Shown here one piece after another: positions 17,526 to 26,644 of a stretch of DNA of 64,000 nt. This DNA comes from an uncultured Muribaculaceae bacterium (GTDB lineage Bacteria > Bacteroidota > Bacteroidia > Bacteroidales > Muribaculaceae): assembly GCA_910584665.1 (NCBI GenBank), contig CAJUBL010000004.1, positions 1 to 64,000 of the forward strand, written 5' to 3'. The position numbers and the translations under genes were made by a program. Every line of letters starts with the position of its first letter. The stretch's first letter is position 1. A model generated the notes under the pieces. That model ran no database searches and was not told where the DNA came from. It worked only from the letters and a program-made list of their open reading frames with translations.

Positions 17526-18798
17526 AACTGTGAGAACAATAGAACACATAGTGCCGGTCATCGCCATGATGATGATGACGATATCCGCATACCATGCCGC
17601 TGCGGCCGACAATCTGACAGGAATTGTCGACCCACGGTTCGCCTCGCTGCATGTATACGCAGGTAACGACAGGCTCAATGATCCCGTGCTTACACTTGAC
17701 GACGACCGCAGACTGTCAGTAGAGTTTGACGAACTTGCCGACGACGTACGTTACATGCGCTACAGCGTGACCCACTGTGATGCCGACTGGCAGCCATCCA
17801 GGCTCGTAGAGAGCGAATACCTCGAAGGTTTCAATGAATGCAGTATCGACGAATACGAGTTCTCACGCGGTACGACCGTACATTACGTACATTACCGTCT
17901 GGAGCTTCCCAATGACCGCATCAGGCTCACAGCCTCGGGCAACTATCTGCTACGCGTATATGATGAGTCCGATCCTGACGCCACATTACTGCGTGTCCGG
18001 TTTATGGTCACCGAGCAGAGCGTCGGATTACAGGCCTCCGTTTCATCACACACTGATATCGACTACAATGCCGGTCACCAGCAGCTCAGTTTCCATATAG
18101 ACACAGACAGGATCAACGTTCACGACGCTTTCAACGACTTCACAGTGGTCGTAAGCCAGAACGGACGTCAGGACAACATGCGCACACTGCACCACCCGCT
18201 GAGAATGCAGGGCAACACGCTCGTATACGAGCACATGCCCCAGCTCATCTTCGAAGCCGGCAACGAATACCGCCGCTTCGAGACCGTCTCGACACACATC
18301 AATACAATGGGGATCGACGAGGTAAACTACCACGGGCCTTACTATCACGCCTGGATAAAAGTCGATGAGCCAAGAAAGGATACCCCTTATATGTATGACA
18401 GCACACAACACGGCCGGTATGTGATACGGGAGTACAACTCTACACGTTCCGATACCGAGGCCGACTATATGGTCACACATTTCGCGCTCGAGATGCCGCA
18501 GCTCGACGATGCCGACGTATACATTGACGGAGACCTTGTCAACAGGCGTTTCGACGGACGGTCCCGTATGGAATACAATGAGACGACCGGGCGATACGAG
18601 ACATCCATGCTGCTCAAACAGGGAGCATACAACTACCAGTACCTCGTACGTCCGTACAGAAGCACAAGCGCCCGGACCTCGACTGTCGAGGGTGATTTCC
18701 ATAATACCGTCAACGAGTACCGCATAGCCGTATACCACCGTCGTCCGGGCGACAGATACGACAGGCTTCTGGGCTATTATACCGTAATGTCACAATGA
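17500..18798 (+). CDS. Type IX secretion plug protein (DUF5103)
   Basis: The 432-residue product matches the Bacteroidetes DUF5103 family, now named T9SS plug protein: after a signal peptide comes a domain with LHVYAGNDRLNDPVLTLDDD, the SVTHCDADWQPS segment, and a C-terminal region ADVYIDGDLVNRRF, then LLKQGAYNYQYL. In T9SS the plug closes the Sov/SprA translocon in the outer membrane. Two starts are possible: ATG at 17500, or GTG at 17530, which gives a cleaner signal peptide. The TGA overlaps the next gene's ATG (ATGA). The presence of a cargo-like sorting domain at 51352 supports a working T9SS in this genome. Confidence 0.8.
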   Translation: MAGIQSNGRTVRTIEHIVPVIAMMMMTISAYHAAAADNLTGIVDPRFASLHVYAGNDRLNDPVLTLDDDRRLSVEFDELADDVRYMRYSVTHCDADWQPSRLVESEYLEGFNECSIDEYEFSRGTTVHYVHYRLELPNDRIRLTASGNYLLRVYDESDPDATLLRVRFMVTEQSVGLQASVSSHTDIDYNAGHQQLSFHIDTDRINVHDAFNDFTVVVSQNGRQDNMRTLHHPLRMQGNTLVYEHMPQLIFEAGNEYRRFETVSTHINTMGIDEVNYHGPYYHAWIKVDEPRKDTPYMYDSTQHGRYVIREYNSTRSDTEADYMVTHFALEMPQLDDADVYIDGDLVNRRFDGRSRMEYNETTGRYETSMLLKQGAYNYQYLVRPYRSTSARTSTVEGDFHNTVNEYRIAVYHRRPGDRYDRLLGYYTVMSQ

Positions 18799-19409
18799 AT
18801 ACAGAAACAACAGAGACTATTATGCTACAGATCAAAGATACTCTCGTAAGCCTTGACCTGGCCGAGCGATTCTTCTGCTGCGACATAAACGCCTGCAAGG
18901 GAGAATGCTGCATAGAAGGCGATGCCGGAGCTCCGGTGACCGACGAGGAAGCCCGAAAGATTGAAGAGATACTCCCCGAGGTGTGGGATGACATGTCTCC
19001 GGCCGCACGCCGGGAAGTCGGGGAAAACGGTGTGAGCTACACAGACAGCGAGGGAGACCGCGTGACCGCCATAGTAGGCGGACGAGACTGCGCCTTCACA
19101 TGCTATGCTCCCGGCGGAGTGTGCATATGTGCCATCGAAAAGGCCTACCGCGAGGGACGTATAGGATGGCGCAAACCCGCCTCATGCTATCTCTATCCTG
19201 TACGCATATCCCGTTACTCTACATTCACTGCAGTCAATTTCCATAGATGGAAAATCTGCCGCAGTGCCGAGACCCACGGACGTCGTCTGGGTATACGTGC
19301 CTACCAGTTCCTCAAGGAACCGCTTACTGAAGAGTTCGGCAAAGAATGGTATGACGAACTTGCCACCGCCTGCGAGGCATATCTTGAGCAGTATGGAAGT
19401 AATGAATAA
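18795..19409 (+). CDS. DUF3109 family cysteine-rich protein
   Basis: This 204-residue protein has clustered cysteines of the DUF3109 type: FFCCDINACKGECCIEG near the N-terminus, then CAFTCYAPGGVCICAIEKAY and a later CRSAETHGRR. The spacing resembles zinc- or Fe-S-binding YkgJ-like proteins, but the role is unknown. It overlaps the plug gene by 4 bases and the M23-like gene by 17 bases, so the three are probably cotranscribed. Confidence 0.75.
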   Translation: MNTETTETIMLQIKDTLVSLDLAERFFCCDINACKGECCIEGDAGAPVTDEEARKIEEILPEVWDDMSPAARREVGENGVSYTDSEGDRVTAIVGGRDCAFTCYAPGGVCICAIEKAYREGRIGWRKPASCYLYPVRISRYSTFTAVNFHRWKICRSAETHGRRLGIRAYQFLKEPLTEEFGKEWYDELATACEAYLEQYGSNE

Positions 19410-20328
19410 CAGTCTGGAGGGTATAAAAGCCATCAGGCGATTCACCATCCGTGTAGGCAAAACACTTGTACACTTCTCCCGCAAGGGAGTGAGAGTACCG
19501 TCACGGTACCGCCTGCAGCTCATCAACGACAGCCACATGACCACCCTCTGGAGTTTCTCGGGAAGCCGCCGCCGCATGGTGTTGCTTGCAATAATGCTGT
19601 TTTTCATAATTACAATAGCAGGAGCGGCTCTTATAGGCATGACACCGCTACGCACTCTGTTGCCAGGGTATCTCAAGAGATCACAGCGATACGAAATGAC
19701 CGCGATGTCGGTACGTGTCGACTCTTTATCAAGATTATCAGCTGTCAACAACAGATATCTTGACAATCTCGTGGCTATACTCAACGACGAGATAGATATC
19801 GACAGCATACGGCAGGCCGACACCGACTCTGTAAACTTGTCAAAGCTACCGGTCGATTCTCTTTTAGGCACGAGCATCACTGAACGTGAGTTTGTAAGAC
19901 GTTACGAGCAGCGCGAGCGGTTCAATGTGTCTGTTCTGTCTCCTATTGCGGCCGAGGGAATGGTCTTCTATCCGGCTGTACGGTCACCCTTGGCCAAAGC
20001 CAGCGAACCATCCGGCAGAATCTCCTATCAGCTGGCTCCGTCGAGTCCGGTATCGGCGATTTACCGTGGGACAGTGATTGAATCCCACTATGTCCCGGGT
20101 CAGGGATACACAATGTTGATACAGCATCCCCACGATTTCATATCAAGATATACGGGGCTGGCAGAACCGATGGCAGAGCGAGGGACCAAAGTCAATACCG
20201 GAGCCCGCATAGGACTGTCTTCATCGGCCCGTGCTGACGAGCGTCCGCCGGTGACACTGGAGATGTGGTACAACGGCTCCCGGCTCGATCCGGGGGACTA
20301 TATTGACCGGAAACCAGAAGTAAAGTAA
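19393..20328 (+). CDS. Catalytically dead M23-like (LytM-domain) membrane protein
   Basis: The 311-residue product has a cytoplasmic N-terminus, one membrane helix (about residues 64-86), a coiled-coil-like periplasmic stretch and a C-terminal LytM/M23 fold recognisable from YRGTVIESH...GYTMLIQHPHDFISRYTGL...GTKVNTGARIG. The zinc ligands are gone: no HxxxD is present and the HxH near the end reads VTLEMW. Degenerate LytM proteins such as EnvC and NlpD activate amidases during cell division; a similar role here is inference. I start at ATG 19393 (or 19402), since the longer frame runs inside the DUF3109 gene. Confidence 0.75.
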   Translation: MEVMNNSLEGIKAIRRFTIRVGKTLVHFSRKGVRVPSRYRLQLINDSHMTTLWSFSGSRRRMVLLAIMLFFIITIAGAALIGMTPLRTLLPGYLKRSQRYEMTAMSVRVDSLSRLSAVNNRYLDNLVAILNDEIDIDSIRQADTDSVNLSKLPVDSLLGTSITEREFVRRYEQRERFNVSVLSPIAAEGMVFYPAVRSPLAKASEPSGRISYQLAPSSPVSAIYRGTVIESHYVPGQGYTMLIQHPHDFISRYTGLAEPMAERGTKVNTGARIGLSSSARADERPPVTLEMWYNGSRLDPGDYIDRKPEVK

Positions 20329-20349
20329 TCGAGTTACACTATTATATAT

Positions 20350-21366
20350 ATGAATACTGTTATATTAGGTATAGAGTCGTCTTGTGACGATACGAGTGCG
20401 GCAGTAATAAGCGACGGCATTCTGCTTAGCAACGTCATAGCCTCACAGAATGTACATGAGGAGTATGGCGGCGTTGTTCCCGAACTGGCATCACGCGCCC
20501 ACCAGCAGAATATAGTACCCGTAGTCGACGCAGCTCTCAAAAGGGCAGGAATCGACAAGAATCAGCTCTGTGCCATAGCATTCACACGCGGCCCGGGCCT
20601 TCTCGGCTCGCTGCTCGTAGGCACATCGTTTGCCAAAGGGCTGTCACTGGGACTACGCATACCTATTGTCGATGTCAACCATCTTCACGGACATGTCCTC
20701 AGCCACTTCGTGAGACAATCGCCTGATGACCGCGTGCCCGAGTTCCCGTTCCTGTGTCTGCTGGTATCTGGCGGCAATTCACAGATAGTACTTGTAAACA
20801 GCTATAACGATATGACCATCCTCGGTCAGACTATCGACGACGCCGCCGGCGAGGCCTTTGACAAGTGTGCCAAAGTCATGGGACTTCCCTATCCCGGCGG
20901 ACCTCACATAGACCGGCTTGCGGCCGAAGGTGACCCCGGACGTTTCAAATTCGCCAAACCACACATTCCTGGGCTCGACTACAGTTTCAGCGGCCTTAAG
21001 ACCTCATTCCTTTACACCCTGCGCGACGAGGTTAAGAAAAATCCCGCATTCATCACAGAAAACATGACTGATCTTGCCGCCTCGCTTCAGGCAACTATCA
21101 TCGACATACTGCTCGACAAGCTTGACAAGGCCGTCAGACAGACCGGAGTGAAAACTATCGCAATAGGCGGGGGCGTATCTGCCAACTCGGGAGTACGCCA
21201 GGCCATAGTACAATACAGCGAGCGTCATAATCTCACGGCATTCATTCCCCAAAGAGCGTTCACCACCGACAATGCCGCCATGGTGGCCATAGCCGGCTAC
21301 TACAAGTATCTTGACCGCATATTCTGTCCATACGATGCCGCACCGTTCGCCCGCGTTACAATGTAA
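20350..21366 (+). CDS. tsaD: tRNA N6-threonylcarbamoyladenosine synthase subunit TsaD
   Basis: This 338-residue Kae1/TsaD protein transfers threonylcarbamoyl to A37 of ANN-decoding tRNAs with TsaB, TsaE and TsaC. It opens ILGIESSCDDTSAAV, has the metal-binding histidines in VNHLHGH, and the ASKHA nucleotide motifs LLVSGGNSQ and IGGGVSANSG. Length is standard. It lies 21 bases after the M23-like gene and 44 before cinA. Confidence 0.97.
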   Translation: MNTVILGIESSCDDTSAAVISDGILLSNVIASQNVHEEYGGVVPELASRAHQQNIVPVVDAALKRAGIDKNQLCAIAFTRGPGLLGSLLVGTSFAKGLSLGLRIPIVDVNHLHGHVLSHFVRQSPDDRVPEFPFLCLLVSGGNSQIVLVNSYNDMTILGQTIDDAAGEAFDKCAKVMGLPYPGGPHIDRLAAEGDPGRFKFAKPHIPGLDYSFSGLKTSFLYTLRDEVKKNPAFITENMTDLAASLQATIIDILLDKLDKAVRQTGVKTIAIGGGVSANSGVRQAIVQYSERHNLTAFIPQRAFTTDNAAMVAIAGYYKYLDRIFCPYDAAPFARVTM

Positions 21367-21410
21367 ACAGTCTACATATCTGTTTCGTTAAATCCAAATA
21401 TTCTCTTTTC

Positions 21411-22637
21411 ATGAAAGTCTCGATCATAGCGATAGGCGACGAACTGCTATTGGGCAATGTCGTCGATACAAACACCCCGTTCATGGCATCACTCATCGAC
21501 GCCAACGGCTGGCAGCCGGTACATTCATGTCAGGTGCACGATGATCCGTGCGACATACTTTTTGCCATCAAAGAAGCCTTCAGACGTGCCGACATTGTAC
21601 TGACTACCGGCGGTCTCGGTCCTACGAAAGATGACATTACCAAACAGGTGCTGTGTGAATACTTCGGAGGGAAACTCATTCATGACGCTACTGTAGCCGC
21701 CAACGTGGAGCGAATCTTTGCCGAACGCGGCCTGCCGATGAATGCACTGACCGCCTCACAGGCTATGGTACCCGACTGTTGTACCGTCATACCCAACGCA
21801 ACAGGTACGGCACCGGTAATGTGGTTCGAGAAAGGCGGTAAAGTTCTCGTGTCCATGCCTGGCGTTCCCCGCGAGATGCGATATACCTTCACTCGCGAGG
21901 TGCTGCCCCGCATGATAGCCATGAGCTCCAATCCGGACATCCCGACTCTTCACCGTTATTTTCTGCTCGAGGGCATAAGCGAGAGTGCCGTCGACACCTT
22001 GCTGAACAACGACAGTATCACTCCCATACTTAGAGAAATACACAAAGCATACCTTCCGCAGCCGGGATATCTGAAGATACGCCTTGACAGCACTGATCCC
22101 GAGTTTCTTGAAAAAGCGGCATCGGAGTTTGAAAGACTGATGTCTGAATACATCTTCGCCAGGGAAGATATAAAACCGGCCGAGGCTCTGATCGACGTCC
22201 TGCGGGCCTCCTCCATGACTGTCGCGACAGCCGAGAGCTGTACCGGAGGCAACATAGCCCACATGATCACATCAATCGCCGGCAGCTCGGCTGTATACAA
22301 CGGCTCTGTCGTATCGTACAGCAACTCAATGAAGATCAACACTCTCGGAGTGAAAGCCGAAATGATCACACATCATGGAGCGGTAAGTCCCGAGGTTGCG
22401 GCCGCCATGGCCGAAGGAGCGGCCAGAGTAGCCGGCACCCAGTGTGCGGTATCAACCAGCGGTATCGCCGGACCCGGAGGGGCGACACCCGGCAAACCGG
22501 TAGGAACGGTATGTATCGCAGTAAAGACCCCCGCCGGCACACACAGCGACACATATCACTTCACAGGCAACCGTGCCGAGATCATAGAACGGGCATCGGT
22601 CAAAGCACTCATTATGTTGCTGAGATCACTGGAGTGA
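21411..22637 (+). CDS. cinA: CinA-type competence/damage-inducible protein (NMN deamidase domain)
   Basis: The 408-residue protein joins an N-terminal MoaB/MogA-like domain (GDELLLGNVVDTN; TTGGLGPTKDD) to a C-terminal CinA domain (AESCTGGNIAHMITS; VVSYSNSMK; GIAGPGGATPGKPVG). The C-terminal domain of relatives hydrolyses nicotinamide mononucleotide; the N-terminal domain can have ADP-ribose pyrophosphatase activity. Full-length and intact. Last gene of this plus-strand series, convergent with the acyltransferase 9 bases away. Confidence 0.93.
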   Translation: MKVSIIAIGDELLLGNVVDTNTPFMASLIDANGWQPVHSCQVHDDPCDILFAIKEAFRRADIVLTTGGLGPTKDDITKQVLCEYFGGKLIHDATVAANVERIFAERGLPMNALTASQAMVPDCCTVIPNATGTAPVMWFEKGGKVLVSMPGVPREMRYTFTREVLPRMIAMSSNPDIPTLHRYFLLEGISESAVDTLLNNDSITPILREIHKAYLPQPGYLKIRLDSTDPEFLEKAASEFERLMSEYIFAREDIKPAEALIDVLRASSMTVATAESCTGGNIAHMITSIAGSSAVYNGSVVSYSNSMKINTLGVKAEMITHHGAVSPEVAAAMAEGAARVAGTQCAVSTSGIAGPGGATPGKPVGTVCIAVKTPAGTHSDTYHFTGNRAEIIERASVKALIMLLRSLE

Positions 22638-22646
22638 GGTGCCTCC

Positions 22647-23585
22647 CTATCTATAACCGGTCAGAATCGGCACATACCGTTTACAGAACATGATAACCGG
22701 TATAAAAGCAATCAGGACCACAAGCGACAGGAAATAGTAACCATATGTCCAGTCCAATCTCATTGACTGGTATACAACCAGTATATGCAACGCCAATACA
22801 ATGATGGAACCGTCTGCAATCAACGTCAGATAACCGGACCTCACATTATCGAGTAATCTGGATATCACGTATATTACAGCAGTTCCCGCCATACCGCCTG
22901 CCATAAACCATAGAACCGAGCCTCCGCAATCGGCAATATACATCCATACGTAACCGTTCAGCATACCGGCAGCCACAACAAGAACTATACCGCAGCATAA
23001 AACGGCATAAAGTATCGGTCTGTTATTCAGACATTCAACAAAAGACCTGTATTGATTCATCCATACTCCGGTCATGAATATCGGAAATGCCAACAAAGTG
23101 TTTACAAAGCAATTGGGTGTTACCGACATAACAATATCCCGGTTAAACTGAATGAATACAAGACACAATATCGCTATTACTGTACCGGATCTAAGACCCG
23201 CAACCTGATAGACGGCCTTACACAGAATCAAGGTATAGACAAACCAGCAGGGTCCCAGAGATTCCTGTTTTCCATAAAAGCAACCGATCAGACTGTCTGC
23301 CAATTCAGTCATATCAAATGTTCCATGAATGATCAAAGGTACCGATCTGAGCACATTATATAATGTCGCAAGCATCAGCAACGGTATGGCCAATCTGTCA
23401 GCCGTCGTTTTGACAAACCTGCTCCATGGAATTACTTTAGACAGATATCCGCTTAGGATAAAAAAGAGCTGGACAGAAAAGACATAAATGAATTTATAAT
23501 GCGGTGCCGAATAATGTCCCAGAATAATAGCATACAAACCTATCACCTTCATCCAGTCAATCCAGTTCACGCGCTTTGAAATCAT
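22647..23585 (-). CDS. Acyltransferase family 3 integral membrane protein
   Basis: The 312-residue product has about ten hydrophobic helices and the family-3 opening RVNWIDWMKVIGLYAIILGHYSAP, where the His of the GHY motif is the expected catalytic residue. A following segment FFILSGYLS is also typical. Such enzymes acetylate surface polysaccharides or other envelope glycans. It is AT-richer than its neighbours and stands alone, so acquisition by transfer is plausible. No glycan operon adjoins it, and its acceptor is unknown. Confidence 0.8.
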   Translation of the reverse strand: MISKRVNWIDWMKVIGLYAIILGHYSAPHYKFIYVFSVQLFFILSGYLSKVIPWSRFVKTTADRLAIPLLMLATLYNVLRSVPLIIHGTFDMTELADSLIGCFYGKQESLGPCWFVYTLILCKAVYQVAGLRSGTVIAILCLVFIQFNRDIVMSVTPNCFVNTLLAFPIFMTGVWMNQYRSFVECLNNRPILYAVLCCGIVLVVAAGMLNGYVWMYIADCGGSVLWFMAGGMAGTAVIYVISRLLDNVRSGYLTLIADGSIIVLALHILVVYQSMRLDWTYGYYFLSLVVLIAFIPVIMFCKRYVPILTGYR

Positions 23586-23632
23586 AATATCTTCCGGTAA
23601 TTTTCAAAAATCTGAATACATCATTCATATCA

Positions 23633-23662
23633 CAAAAATAATAATTTTCACACATACACAAA
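23633..23662 (-). promoter_or_regulatory. Candidate promoter for the acyltransferase
   Basis: On the minus strand TTTG (23662-23659) and TATTTTTG (23640-23633) are 18 bases apart; the ATG at 23585 is about 40 bases beyond the expected start. The rest of the 23586-23776 interval is AT-rich with nothing else recognised. Confidence 0.45.
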
Positions 23663-23776
23663 ACATAGATTGATACGATCTGTTCTAAAAGTTTTATTTT
23701 ATTGTTCATTTTACCCTAAGTGCACATTACGGAAAATAATGCGCATAAAAAATGTGTGTTAATTGAAAAAAAAACT

Positions 23777-23784
23777 TAACTTTG
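23777..23784 (+). promoter_or_regulatory. -7 box of the nuo-atp operon
   Basis: TAACTTTG matches TAnnTTTG exactly. Transcription would start near 23791, directly before the folded leader. No good -33 TTTG is visible about 20 bases upstream (the region reads GTGTGTT), so an activator or a weak -33 box may be used. Confidence 0.6.
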
Positions 23785-23790
23785 CACTCG

Positions 23791-23899
23791 TATTAGGCGC
23801 CCTTACGGTCTGTCGCTCACTTATGTCTCTACAGCATAGGCTTTTGAGCGGTCCATGCCGTTATTGGCGCATATGTTGGTAAATATATCACAATTATAT
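23791..23899 (+). promoter_or_regulatory. Structured 5' leader of the nuo-atp operon
   Basis: Between the expected start point and the nuoA ATG the leader folds into one long interrupted hairpin: GCGCC 23797-23801 with GGCGC 23866-23870; ACGG 23805-23808 with CCGU 23858-23861; CGCUCA 23814-23819 with UGAGCG 23845-23850; CUUAUG 23820-23825 with CAUAGG 23835-23840 (one G-U pair). A 9-base apical loop and a CUUU bulge remain. About 21 base pairs in 74 bases within an otherwise AT-rich intergenic region is unlikely to be chance. I do not recognise it as a known riboswitch class. It could protect the very long mRNA from decay or regulate entry into nuoA. Confidence 0.55.
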
Positions 23900-24280
23900 A
23901 TGATAACATCAGCAATATTCGGAATTTCCAACAACGCACTGCTTGCTGTCGTAGCCTTACTTACGGGTGTGGCACTCGTAGCGCTGGCAATGTGGATTGC
24001 GGGCCTTATCTCGCCCCGCTCGTTCAACCCCCAGAAAGGTGAAGCTTATGAATGCGGTATCCCCACCCGCGGATCATCAATGACCCGCTTCAGTGTCGGA
24101 TATTATTTATTTGCCATTCTCTTCCTTATGTTCGATGTCGAGACTGTATTTCTGTTCCCCTGGGCCGTGCGCATGCGCGAACTCGGTGTTGACGGACTGA
24201 CCAGCATCGCGGTGTTTTTTGGAATTTTAGTGCTGGGTCTTGTATATGCCTGGCGGAAAGGAGCTCTTGAATGGAAGTAA
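23900..24280 (+). CDS. nuoA: Complex I subunit NuoA
   Basis: The 126-residue membrane subunit has three helices and the NuoA signature SFNPQKGEAYECGI followed by GYYLFAILFLMFDVETVFLFPWA. It forms part of the membrane arm near the quinone site of NADH-quinone oxidoreductase type complexes. I start at 23900; in-frame ATGs at 23855 and 23873 lie within or at the edge of the leader hairpin. It overlaps nuoB by 10 bases. First gene of the 17.5-kb nuo-atp operon. Confidence 0.93.
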   Translation: MITSAIFGISNNALLAVVALLTGVALVALAMWIAGLISPRSFNPQKGEAYECGIPTRGSSMTRFSVGYYLFAILFLMFDVETVFLFPWAVRMRELGVDGLTSIAVFFGILVLGLVYAWRKGALEWK

Positions 24281-24897
24281 CAACCAAAAGCATGCCCTAC
24301 GAGGCATGGAAAGATAACGAGTATATAGAGAATCTCGTTGACGAACTGCGTGCCCAGGGTACCAACGTGCTTGTAGGCTCGCTTGACAAGCTTATCAACT
24401 GGGGTCGTTCAAACTCGCTGTGGCCGTTGACTTTCGCCACCAGTTGCTGTGGCATTGAATTCGTATCGCTCGGAGCGGCGCGCTTTGACATGGCCCGATT
24501 CGGTTGGGAAGTAGCCCGTTCATCCCCACGTCAGGCCGACTTTATGATGGTCGCCGGTACGATCGTCAACCGCATGGTTCCTGTATTCCGCCGTCTTTAT
24601 GACCAGCTCGCCGAGCCCAAGTATGTTATCGCCTGTGGCGGATGCGCCATATCGGGCGGTCCGTTCCGCAAGTCATACCACGTAGCCAAAGGCATTGAGG
24701 ATATTGTCCCCGTCGATGTTTTCGTTCCAGGCTGTCCGCCCTGCCCCGAAGCCATGATCTACGGCATCATGCAGTTGTCGCGCAAGGTCAAGGTCGAACG
24801 TTTTTTTGGCGGCGTGAACCGTCAGGAAAAACAACAGGATTCTGTCGGGAAACATTCCACGGCAAACGAAGCCGGGAAAATTCCGGCCGACAAATAA
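24271..24897 (+). CDS. nuoB: Complex I subunit NuoB (N2 cluster)
   Basis: This 208-residue peripheral subunit holds the N2 4Fe-4S cluster that reduces quinone. The ligands are visible: adjacent Cys59-Cys60 in TSCCGIEF, Cys125 in GGCAISGG and Cys155 in VPGCPPCPE. A lysine- and glutamine-rich tail of about 30 residues extends beyond the core. It overlaps nuoA by 10 bases. Confidence 0.95.
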   Translation: MEVTTKSMPYEAWKDNEYIENLVDELRAQGTNVLVGSLDKLINWGRSNSLWPLTFATSCCGIEFVSLGAARFDMARFGWEVARSSPRQADFMMVAGTIVNRMVPVFRRLYDQLAEPKYVIACGGCAISGGPFRKSYHVAKGIEDIVPVDVFVPGCPPCPEAMIYGIMQLSRKVKVERFFGGVNRQEKQQDSVGKHSTANEAGKIPADK

Positions 24898-24954
24898 ACA
24901 GGACTCATCCGGTCTTTAAAGTAACAAAACAAACCATTCATCATTATATAACTC

Positions 24955-26577
24955 ATGGCAACAATCAAGGAAAACATCGCAGCGAGGTTCCCTCAGGCTA
25001 CGTTTGAGGAAGCCGACGTTCTGCTGATCAATATCCCCGATGAACAGCTGCATGATCTGGCCGCCACGCTTCGTGACGAAAATGGCTACGACTATCTCAT
25101 CACCATCGTGGGCGTTGACAGGACCGAAAGCCTTGGCGCAATATATTTCCTCAGTTCGACAACAACTCACGAGGAAATCTCAATACAGGTCACAACCGCC
25201 GACCGAAACAACCCTGCACTCACATCCATAGCCGACCTCTGGTCTATCGCCACCATCTACGAGCGCGAGATCTTTGATTTCTACGGCATCGTATTTGTCG
25301 GCAATCCCGACATGCGCCGCATGTTCCTGAGCATAGACTGGAAAGGTTATCCCTTACGCAAGGATTATGACAACTCGCCCGAGAACAACGCCCCATCAAC
25401 AGAGAATGAGCGTCAGAGCGATTTCACTCAGGTATATACCCGTCAGGAGGACGGCAGCATAGCATGCGAGGACCGTGCGATATTCCAACCCGATGACTTT
25501 GTAGTCAACATAGGCCCGCAGCACCCTGCCACCCACGGAGTACTTCGTTTCCGCACAGCCATAGACGGTGAGATCATCAAGAAAATCGACGTCTACATGG
25601 GTTATATTCATCGCGGCATCGAGAAACTGTGTGAGAATCTCACCTATCCGCAGACACTACACTTTACCGACCGTATGGACTACTTCTCGGCCCATAACTA
25701 TCACCACGGTCTATGTCTGTGTATAGAGAAAGCGGCGGGTATCGAAGCACCCCGCCGTGCACAGGTGATCCGTGTCATAATGGACGAGCTGTCGCGTATA
25801 GCCTCACACTGCCTGTTCTTCGGTACATATTGTATGGACCTCGGAGCGACCACAATGCTCTTCTACACACTACGTGTGAGAGAGCAGATTCTGGACATCA
25901 TGGAGAAAACATGCGGAGCCCGCATGACATTCAATTACGACTGCATAGGCGGTGTAATGGCCGATATAGATCCGGACTTTGTAAAAGATGTAAAAGCACT
26001 TCTGGCCACATTGCCTGCCAATCTTAAGGAATACAACAAACTCTTCGTAGGCAATGTCATCGCCGAGGGTCGTCTGGAAAACATGGGCGTCATGTCACGC
26101 CGGCACGCTATAGACTGGGGCGTCACCGGACCGTCGGGACGTGCTTCGGGCTGGGCGTGTGACGTGCGCAAAACCCACCCCTACAGTGTGTATCCCGAAC
26201 TGGATTTCAAGGAAATAACGATGACTGAAGGTGATTCGATGGCACGCTTCAAGTGCCGCATGCTTGAGATCGAGGAGAGCGCACATATCATCGAACAGCT
26301 CATAGACAGCATCCCCGAAGGAGAGATTCAGGCCAAGGTTCCCAAGGTACTCAAGCTGCCTAAGGGACACTGGTTCCAGCTTGTCGAGGGTTGCCGAGGT
26401 GTGTTTGGTGTCTATATCGAAAGCGACGGAGGCACAAGTCCTGTACGCATGAAGTTCGTCACCCCGTCACTTAACCTCGCGGCAGTGACCGACTCGATAA
26501 CCTCGGGCAACAAGATAGCCGATCTTATCACTATTGCAGGATCTCTTGACTACATCGTGCCCGATATGGACCGATAA
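24955..26577 (+). CDS. nuoCD: Complex I fused subunit NuoCD
   Basis: The 540-residue protein fuses NuoC (about residues 1-150, with WSIATIYEREIFDFYGI) to NuoD (from about 175, VNIGPQHPATHGVLRF), as in many Bacteroidetes and enteric bacteria. The NuoD part lines the quinone pocket next to NuoB; the HPATHG histidine and the DRMDY segment are present. 57 bases separate it from nuoB. Full-length. Confidence 0.95.
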   Translation: MATIKENIAARFPQATFEEADVLLINIPDEQLHDLAATLRDENGYDYLITIVGVDRTESLGAIYFLSSTTTHEEISIQVTTADRNNPALTSIADLWSIATIYEREIFDFYGIVFVGNPDMRRMFLSIDWKGYPLRKDYDNSPENNAPSTENERQSDFTQVYTRQEDGSIACEDRAIFQPDDFVVNIGPQHPATHGVLRFRTAIDGEIIKKIDVYMGYIHRGIEKLCENLTYPQTLHFTDRMDYFSAHNYHHGLCLCIEKAAGIEAPRRAQVIRVIMDELSRIASHCLFFGTYCMDLGATTMLFYTLRVREQILDIMEKTCGARMTFNYDCIGGVMADIDPDFVKDVKALLATLPANLKEYNKLFVGNVIAEGRLENMGVMSRRHAIDWGVTGPSGRASGWACDVRKTHPYSVYPELDFKEITMTEGDSMARFKCRMLEIEESAHIIEQLIDSIPEGEIQAKVPKVLKLPKGHWFQLVEGCRGVFGVYIESDGGTSPVRMKFVTPSLNLAAVTDSITSGNKIADLITIAGSLDYIVPDMDR

Positions 26578-26644
26578 TCATAGTAATAGAGACATCCCAT
26601 TCATTATGAATAGCCAATCAGTAAGAATATCACAATCTTAAAAT

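Noticed and set aside
18046..18738. 230-residue minus frame opposite the plug protein
   Set aside because: Antisense shadow; the plus-strand gene fits DUF5103 and is translationally coupled to its neighbour.
23797..23870. Reading the leader hairpin as a tRNA
   Set aside because: No cloverleaf, anticodon arm or CCA-type end; the helices stack into one rod.
23855..23899. Upstream in-frame ATG of nuoA (15 extra residues)
   Set aside because: It lies inside the 3' arm of the leader hairpin, and the shorter form matches NuoA length and helix order.
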